Origin: Ligula intestinalis
Taxonomy: Eukaryota > Platyhelminthes > Cestoda > Diphyllobothriidea > Diphyllobothriidae
Length of the DNA: 64,000 nt
NCBI GenBank assembly: GCA_036362985.1
Contig: JAYGXS010000010.1
Span: 4,364,251-4,428,250, forward strand
Reading direction: 5' to 3'
Shown here: one piece after another, positions 56,703 to 64,000 of the stretch
Layout: every line of letters starts with the position of its first letter
Numbering within the stretch: position 1 is the first letter of the stretch
Notes under the pieces: model-generated
Told to the model about the DNA's origin: nothing
Databases searched by the model: none
Seen by the model: the letters and a program-made list of their open reading frames with translations, nothing else
Made by a program: the position numbers and the translations under genes

Positions 56703-58148
56703 ATGGTAACTGAGACATGGGCATCGGCCTCTGTAGCTGACTCAGAACTCTCTGTTCTAGGCTATGAATGCGTTCCGAACGATCGAAACAATGGCCGTGG
56801 CGGAGGAAGCTGCATCTATATTAAGCAGCCACTTGCATTTCTCCCGTTGGACTATCCACAATTCACAGCGGTGCAGGAGAGCTGCTGGCTACGAGTTGTT
56901 CTAAAAAACAAATACTCCTTACTTGTTGGCTGTGTTTATCGCCCACCTTATGCCAATGCAGACTACGATCTTTGTCTCTCGCAGGCATTTCATGCCGCAG
57001 CTGACTTGAATCTTAAGTATTGCTTGATTGCAGGCAATTTTAACCTTCCTGACGTGCAATGGTTTCCACCATCCGGTCCTTCAAAGTTTGAGAACTTACT
57101 TGAGGCAATAGATATCGGCATGTGGGATCAGGTAGTCGATTTTCCCACTCGAGAAGCAAACATACTCGACCTAATTTTTTGTCAGAGATGCGAAATACTT
57201 TCAGTGTCATCCTTAGACGCACTTGGGAGTTCAGACCATCTTACAGTCGTTAGTGAACTAGAACTGGAGGCGGATAAAACATTTTCCCAAAAGTATAGTC
57301 TTTATCATGACTTCCGATCAGCAAACACGGCGGACCTACTGGCACATCTAAACGCTCTCGACTGGTTTGAATTTTTCCAATGTTTGGATGTAAATGTTTG
57401 TACCGATGCACTGTACAAAGTGTTGGATCCACTCATCCTCCACTTTGTCCCCCGTAAGAAAGTAATGCATGTCAAGGATGAAGTGTACCTTCCTCTGGCT
57501 TTCCGTCGTAGGCTGCGTAAACTCTCTCGTTGTTTGCATCGGCAGAACGACACTTCCGTTCTGCCCTTGATCACACTGATCTTTGAGCAGGCTAAGAAGC
57601 TCTCTGAAGAAAAGCAGATAGCCGATGAGGCTCACTTCGCTGAAAACCCTTCCCTTAATGTTGCGAAACTCTTTTCGCGTACAGTAAAAGCGCAGAGGAA
57701 TACGCAACACCCAATTCTTCAAGATGCTTTAGGAAACCCCATAGCTGATGCTAAGTTGACCGCCGATAGCTTCAATGCGTTCCTATCCAAAACGTTTAGT
57801 GAAAGCTCGTTCGCTGCACCTCCGGTTATCCAGGCTTGGACGGGTGCCATACTCGAAACCATAAGTTTTACCGTCTGGGATGTGACTGTAGCCATTCGTC
57901 GTTATTGTCAATCCTATAGTCCAGGACCAGATGGCGTCCCAGTTAGCCTTCTAAAAGCTGAAGCGAATGATATCTTTCCGTCTATTCTTTGTAAGGTATT
58001 TAATCTTGCTCTTGAGAGCGAAACCTTTCCTTCGTTGTGGAAGAAATCGCACATAATGCCTATTCGCAAGCATGGCCGATCGACCTCATTCGACAGTTTT
58101 AGGCTATTAAATACACTTCCCGCAGCCTCAAAGATCTTGGAGACCTAA
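56703..58148 (+). pseudogene. LINE endonuclease and RT N-terminal part
   Basis: The frame encodes an exo/endonuclease/phosphatase-type domain with TETW at the start, GGGSCIYIKQ, CVYRPPYANADYD, AGNFNLPDVQW and LGSSDHLTV. The normal GDFN catalytic motif is GNFN here. It then enters the RT fingers with YSPGPDGVPVSLLK. It ends with an in-frame TAA at 58146-58148, after SKILET. In the family the nuclease nicks DNA to prime reverse transcription at the target. Confidence 0.85.
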
Positions 58149-58160
58149 ATCAAAGAAAAG

Positions 58161-59447
58161 ATGATGCGTCACTTGACAGAGAACAACCTGCTCAATACAG
58201 CTCAACATGGCTTTATCGAGAAACGATCTTGTGACACCTGTCAGCTCTCTTTCTTCGATTATGTGCTGCAATCAAGGGACAGCGGTTTTGCCACTTATAG
58301 CGTCTATTTTGATTTTACTAAGGCCTTTGATCGGGTCGATCATAACCTCCTCCTTCTGAACCTGGCCTCCTTCGGCATGGGTAGCAAGCCTGTGAACTTC
58401 ATATCTTCCTATTTGGATGCTCGCACAAAACGAGTAAAAATTTCCAATGTTATCTCCAACCCCACGCATGTGAGGAGTGGAGTTATACAGGGTAGTGTAC
58501 TGGGTCCGCTCCTATTTTGCCTGTTTGTCAACGACGTTTCAGATTGTTTTCAGTATGGCAGACCCTTCATGTACGCTGATGATTTAAAAGTCGCTTATCG
58601 ATATAAACCGGCAGATCGCAACATCGTGCTCGAGCTGATAAAAAAGGATCTTCAGGCCTTCGCCCAGTGGTGTTGCACATGGCGCCTCACCCTTTCATGG
58701 CACAAATGTTCCGTTATGGTTGTTGGCGACGATCATCAACCGGAATTAAGCATTGACGGCCACGAACTAAATGTTCCAGCAGTTATCAAGGATTTGGGCA
58801 TATCCTACTCTAATAGTCTCAATTTGTCAGAGCACTGTGCCCTGATAGTCTCGAAAGCACGCCGAACCACCGGATTTATCCTTAGAAATTTTAAGACTAT
58901 CAAGGTTAGAACTATCCTTTATAATATGTACGTGAGACCTAGTCTTGAATACTGCTCACCCTTATTCAGTCTTCTGCGCACTAGTGAACGGAAGAAAATA
59001 GAATCGGTGCAGCACTTCTTCACTAGAAGAGTTTTCACTACAGAACACCGTAACTTGACCTACCAACAAAGGTGCGAACTTATAAAGCTGGATCCCCTAT
59101 GGCTTCCTCGATTGCAGAAGGGTCTATTTTTACTGTTTTAACTTTTGAATGGTCAAACCTTCAATCCTCTTAGTACAATAAGGCAGCTTGAGCACTCTCG
59201 ACGCGCCAGTCATCGAGACGCATTCTTATTTCTTCCTATGGTACGCACAGTTAAGTACCGGCAATTCTTTTCAGTAAATGCCATATCAATCTGGAATAAG
59301 CTGCCCAAAAGTATTAAAACCCAGCAAAACTACCCTATGTTTAAGAGAGCTATAACTTGTTTTCTACATTCAGGGCAACTTTCACGAATTTTGGGTGCTG
59401 ACTCGGTGGAATCGTTTTTTCACTCTGATGGCGTTCGTGGACTTTGA
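58161..59447 (+). pseudogene. LINE reverse transcriptase palm and C-terminal part
   Basis: In the same frame as the upstream part. Motifs in order are NTAQHGFIEKRSC, VYFDFTKAFDRVDH, SGVIQGSVLGPLLFCLFVND, and the intact catalytic box FMYADDLK, then WCCTWRLTLSWHKC and DLGI. A second in-frame TAA lies at 59139-59141, after GLFLLF, and the last segment (to 59447) carries FSVNAISIWNKLP, the conserved C-terminal motif of CR1/Jockey-type proteins. Confidence 0.85.
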
Positions 59448-59912
59448 ACCCCGCCAGGCTTCATGCTGAAGATAATGCGGCTGAAGCAGCAGCCCGCAGT
59501 CTGCTAACCCTTCAGCCGATAGCGCGCAACTTTTGCTGACAATCATTGAAGGAAGACTGAGAACACTGTGTTCTTGTGCCAACCCTCTCCGTCTGGAACT
59601 AATGTTTGTAAACGATATGTAACAGTTCTCCTGCTGATGAGTCAACTCAGCTTACAACTGTACATTTATTCCGTTTGTATCATACTTTTGAAGGCAGGTT
59701 TTTTTCACTTGAAACAAACTCCCTATCTCACCCAGTATTGACAAAACAAAAAACCTGCAACAAAAGCAATACTGGCCGCAACATAGGGAGTTTGTTTTAG
59801 GTTTTTTCCGGTCTTCGAGGTGTTGGAAGGCGCCCAAGAGGTGCATTACCAACTCTTTACAATTGCTTGTAAACTGGCATAATAAACATATTAATATTAT
59901 TATTATTATGAA

Positions 59913-60047
59913 GTATAAGGACGTGCATATTCCATCTGCCCGTATGAATTTCAACTTCCCCCTTTTCACTCTTCCCTCGTTTTTCGTATACTAGCAGCCA
60001 AGGTGACTAGTAAATTGTCAAGCACCTGATCCTCAGCCTATTTAATA
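59913..60047. other. Short spacer after the LINE
   Basis: Nothing was recognised. On the - strand an ATTAAA lies just after the stop of the putative exon upstream. Confidence 0.4.
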
Positions 60048-60221
60048 TTAACAGAGTTCGTATTTTGTCCGCCCATTTTCCAAATCCAGATGCTGATCTC
60101 CATAAACCAGCGAACGACGAATGACGAGGGTGCTGCTCATGGCGTTCATGTTTGTCTTCCCTTCCACATGCAAGGCGACGCCGGATAATGAACAGTCATC
60201 TTGAACCACAGATACAGTGTG
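60048..60221 (-). CDS. Putative last coding exon of an unknown gene
   Basis: A 58-codon open stretch on the - strand follows a good acceptor (CCTGCTTTTCTACTATAG) and ends in TAA, with ATTAAA about five bases later. It encodes HTVSVVQDDCSLSGVALHVE and later SSTLVIRRSLVYGDQHLDLE. Its base composition is more coding-like than its flanks. No family was recognised. A - strand frame at 60301-60579 could hold an upstream exon, but no good donor was found. It is too short to be certain. Confidence 0.3.
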   Translation of the reverse strand, partial: HTVSVVQDDCSLSGVALHVEGKTNMNAMSSTLVIRRSLVYGDQHLDLENGRTKYELC

Positions 60222-62560
60222 CTATAGTAGAAAAGCAGGTCACAGGAACCATAAAGGCTTGGATAGATTCGCGCCTCCCTCCACAAAACACCAACATATC
60301 TTATGGAGTTATTGTAATTGAACAAGTGTGAGTCAGTCCGAACGAATTTTGCAGATTCTCCACATAATTCAAAGCGTATGCTGATTTGGAAGACGTTATC
60401 GTGAAAACGGGATGAAAAAAGTCTGCTTTCTCCGGCCCAACCTCTTTGGTTTCATATTCTGTGCCACACCCAATGATACCTACAGCTAGGATCCACCTGG
60501 AATAAAAACCCCCATCCAAAATCACCGATGGTTGCTCAATATTCAAGGCATGCATGTCACTCTGCTGGTTTCTACACATTGGATAATCATTTGTTAGTGA
60601 ACGAGCGTACGCTTATCACCATGGTGAAAATAGACAGGTTGCTGTGTATGAACATCTGCCTCCAGACACATAAGCTCCGTTTGACCTCAATTAAGAAGAT
60701 AATGATAATGGATCTAACAGAGCCACCTGGTGATAATAATGTATTCAGAGTCAGTATGCTTGGGCTACGCCTCACATTTGTGTTAAATTCTTTTACCTGG
60801 GAAATAAAAAATCACTAAACACAGAGAAAGATGGCGAACTTTTAAGTCAGATGTGCAAATTCCACCGTGTCTTCGTTTGGAAGCAACACTTTGTTTAGAA
60901 TTGACACAACTTACACCTGAGGAGGGAAACGAAGAAATAGGTCAATAAATAAATTTTATATTTTAGGCCTGGAGGGCCTCGTGCTTGCCAACTTCGTGCT
61001 GTTATAAAAATTAATGTAAAGTGGATAAATGCTGCTCATTGTGAGTAATTACACAGGCAGCGGAAATTTTTTGTATGGTAGGCAGATAGTTTCATATCCG
61101 CCAACATAAAGTTATCGTAAAATAATAGTTAACATCCTCTGAAAACGATGGTGAACTAAGGAGTAAGCAGTGAAATAGTCCTATCATGAAAGCGGAGGCA
61201 GAGTTAAGCGGAACCCTACTTTTAAAAAATGGAACGTGAGAGAAAAGAACCGCTTCCATAAAATTAAAAGGCTGTTTGATAGAATTGTTGCGATACCATT
61301 AAACAGGACTGTTGATAAGAGCGTATGAGGGTTCGAAACGCTTCTTGTCCTTAGAAAAATCATACAGGAGCAAAAGCTACTATTCACCACCGTAACGCCG
61401 CCTGACTGACAATTAGGTTTACCATCAGGGAAGTTGAACAGGAGGAGGTTATTGTGGAAAACAAGGTCAAAAGGATGAGGGACGATAGAGGTCGCGAAAT
61501 CATCACCGAAATGCTGGAGATGTGACCTTGCGAACTGCAGTGTCCAGCAACAAGCTGGCGAACACAGAAGAACTGACACGAACATCATCAGAGACCGTGA
61601 ACCCCATCGTCAGGCTTGTAAACCGGAGAACGGCAATAATGAGGACAAAACACCGCTGCAAAGATCAATCTATAGAGCAGGGGTTGGCAATCTTTTTGAT
61701 AACTGAAAATAATAGTAGGAAGGAGAGCCAAAAAGGAACGATTGTTTTAATAAGAAGATAAGGAAGGCAGAAGGGTATTGGGAGTGGAACAATAGCGCAA
61801 AGTTAACGCTAAAGTGACAAAAAGTCAACCACGAAGCATGCTATCGGTGCGAATAATCAGGTAACTGATTATTGAAGTCCAAGAAAGCGGTAAATTGATC
61901 GTGCGAGAGGGGCAACCAATCAGAGTAAGACAAGATTGAAAACGGGTAGCACGGAATGTGCGCGTAGTATAAATCATTTTGGCAGATGGCGCAAGCGACA
62001 GAAAATGTTAGCGTGCAAGTGCAAACAATGGGAGGTGCGGAAGCCAAGTAAGAGCAAAGTTTAAGCTATATGAGAATTAAACAGGAAGAATCGTTTTTTA
62101 AAGTAAGGTTACATTTCTGACAAATGCAAATTGCACTGGCCGGGAAATTATAAATTTTATCTTCATTCAGCCCTTCAGGAGTAGAGGCAGGAGACAGCTT
62201 ATGTGCGAACCCCATTGCGTCAGGCAGCTTGCCGACAATGAGGACAACGCCGTTGGTTACCTTCAGGGAAACTGTATGGCCATGTGGAATACAAAAAAGG
62301 TATGTTAAAGCATTGTTTTTAAAAGCTCTCTTTAGCTAGAGTATCCCTGTAAAAGTATGAGTTTATGCAGCTTACTACGCGTTAGGAGCTGCACTAAGGA
62401 AGATAGTAACAGCAACTTAACAGTGCTGAAACTGTTGACTTGGTAAAAGAAGACTTTTTTCTGTGTTGCAGCCCAGACACTCGCAGTGCACGATCTGTCA
62501 GGCTATCTTAACCGACGCCATATGAAGAATTATTGAAAACTCTCAATTCAAGCGATGCGG
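60222..62560. other. Unassigned DNA
   Basis: Short frames exist on both strands (for example - strand 61184-61588) without recognisable domains. No repeat family was matched by eye. Confidence 0.4.
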
Positions 62561-62599
62561 TTTTTTTCTGTCAAAAAAAACACTGCTGGCTTCTCGGCT

Positions 62600-63340
62600 T
62601 CGGTGCGATTGCACAAACTTAATGGTCCAAAGACAGCTTGCACGGAATGGCGACGGTTTCGTTTTCCGTTGTGGAAAATGTCACAGGAGAAAATCTATAA
62701 TGTCGAACTCCATGTTTTTTAACAGCCACTTAAGCTTGAGCAAGCTGTTTGGAATATGTTTGACCTTTGTGTCGGGCAAGACTGTCAGAGAGGTGACGTC
62801 CGTCTGCGGTGTGGCCCAAAGGAACGCTGGATACTGGTTCGCACTGTATCGAAACTTGTGCTCGCATGCACTCCGTAGGCATGTCGTAACAGTAGGCAGC
62901 CCAGGAGTAAAAGTGCAGGTAGATTAATTCCTCATAACAGGCCGAAAGTACAACAGAGGCCGACGGAAGCGGCAACTTTGGATAATTGTGATGTACGACA
63001 CTGTTCGTAAGAGAGGCGTGGTGGAACAGTTCAACAACCGCAAGCATAACGCCCTGACGGCAGTTATCAGCAGAAGAGTTGCCTATGGGAGCGAAATAAC
63101 AACGGACTACTGGTAAGGTTACGGTGATCTGGAGGACCTGTCCATGGGCTATAAGCATAAAAAATTAACCACACCAAGTGGTTCGTACATCCGGAAACCA
63201 GATGCCACACGAACGCTGTCGAGGCTTATTGGAGCCGCCTGAAGCGTGGGCTGCGACAATGTGGACCGGTACGCTGAAGAGTGATCTGGGCACACGCTGA
63301 AGAGATTCAGTACCACCTATGGTTTCAAATAGGGGTAGGT
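62600..63340 (+). pseudogene. Merlin/IS1016-type DDE transposase, degenerate
   Basis: The frame (62622-62927) starts with a CxxC-type segment, FRCGKCHRRKSI, then SHLSLSKLFGI and VCGVAQRNAGYWF, and reaches VGSPGVKVQVD followed by a TAA at 62925, where the family has the catalytic DE. Further on, in frame, come GRKYNRGRRRKRQLW, EITTDYW and another stop (63114-63116). After a frameshift near 63210 comes NAVEAYWSRLKRG, the region of the catalytic Glu. Merlin transposons are related to the bacterial IS1016/ISXO2 group and occur in flatworms. Terminal inverted repeats were not identified. Confidence 0.7.
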
Positions 63341-64000
63341 GACATACCAGGAGCCTGGGAAATTTTCTGCCACCATATTCCCGAACTGTACAATGTGGAT
63401 GAGGCAGAAGGTAAGGGTTATCCTGTCACTAATGATATTTGTTATTTAGATGAGAACCGTGAGGCGTGCAAGCAGAGGGTAGACAAGCGGCTGCCTGCAA
63501 ACCAATTTCTGTCTTTTCACGAAATGGCAAATGCAGACCAGGAGGAGACGCGTGGCGGACACGCAGCGGCAGTTAAAAATCATTATCCCTCCAATGTTTT
63601 GCAATGTGTAGATGAGAGCAGCGGAATCTGCTAGGCGAGGCCGAACGAAAGCCTGCGCGCAAACCATCTGCTCCATGTTAATGAACCCCCAGATATAGAA
63701 AGTCAAAGAACGAGTGCCAGCGATATGCACGAAACAGAAGCGTATGTACTGCTGACCGATTTGAAGGACACGAATTATATGACGGAGGTGAATGCAGGTT
63801 GGCATATGGAGACGGAAAAAAGGAGGCCTTAGGAGAACAGGACAAGAAGACTACGCCGAAGATTTAAAAAAGTATGTAAAGCATCGCTTGCGTTGAAGGT
63901 AAATTTACTAAGGTCAAGTAATCGCTTTGCATTCCGTGGTCTTGTTTTTGTTTTCCCTTGGCTACCAGATGCAAAGCATTCGTGTTAAGCTATACTTAAA
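63341..64000. other. Unassigned DNA at the window end
   Basis: The 3' part of the Merlin element may extend here (a frame at 63281-63634 begins with EEIQYHLWFQ, which resembles a transposase C-terminus). The rest has no recognisable feature. Confidence 0.35.

Larger units (their letters stand above)
56640..59912 (+). mobile_element. CR1/Jockey-like LINE, 5'-truncated
   Basis: A non-LTR retrotransposon whose single reading frame starts inside the apurinic-type endonuclease (LHDIVMVTETWAS) and runs through the reverse transcriptase to 59447. A 3' region ends in an ATT-repeat tail (about 59885-59910), as in LINE families with microsatellite tails. Only two in-frame stops occur in about 915 codons, so it is relatively young. 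The clade is inferred from motif style. Confidence 0.82.

Noticed and set aside
60301..60579. 92-codon - strand frame as an upstream exon of the 60048-60221 candidate
   Set aside because: No acceptable donor site was found, and the frame runs to its own stop, so the link is not supported.

Overview
This is an animal nuclear genome window, not a prokaryotic one. The host genes are split into short exons by multi-kilobase introns, and almost everything else is retroelement, SINE or MITE debris. The mix of many Penelope-like elements (PLEs), a Merlin-type DNA transposon, a Ty3/gypsy element, a CR1/Jockey-like LINE and an activin-type ligand with introns of about 5 kb fits a large-genome flatworm (tapeworm or fluke). 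The species cannot be fixed from this sequence alone.

Two host genes can be assembled with consistent splice phases. (1) On the + strand, an activin/inhibin-beta-type TGF-beta ligand has a prodomain exon (5712-6176), an exon with the furin site and first half of the cystine-knot domain (11695-11923), and a last exon (16506-16720), with a possible polyA signal at 17509. (2) On the - strand, a TFAM-like protein with two HMG boxes has exons at 56089-55828, 50354-50271, 46278-46198 and 46092-45898 (stop). The 5' ends of both genes are not found. A third, weak candidate is a last coding exon on the - strand at 60221-60048.

Layout. 1-5.7 kb: low-complexity DNA, PLE ends, a foldback SINE. 5.7-17.5 kb: the activin gene, with introns holding PLE fragments, a palindromic MITE and tRNA-derived SINEs. 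17.5-30.3 kb: mostly unassigned DNA with a PLE carrying inverted ends (21.9-24.0 kb), an hAT-like MITE (26.2-26.8 kb) and a palindromic MITE. 30.4-37.1 kb: three PLE copies and another palindromic element flanked by direct repeats. 38.1-44.5 kb: an old dispersed repeat, a 2-kb tandem SINE array containing an assembly gap, the second hAT-like MITE and GC-rich LTR-like debris. 44.5-56.1 kb: the HMG gene, whose introns contain PLE remnants and a nearly full-length gypsy element (51.17-55.37 kb). 56.6-59.9 kb: a LINE. 62.6-63.4 kb: a decayed Merlin transposase.

Most notable signals: an 18-nt perfect complementarity between the gypsy LTR and the site right after the 5' LTR, where the primer-binding site should be, which suggests self-primed reverse transcription; a hammerhead-like hairpin conserved at PLE ends with a compensatory base-pair change; a SINE array alternating between 179-bp and about 303-bp units; and host coding exons that survive inside transposon-dense introns.
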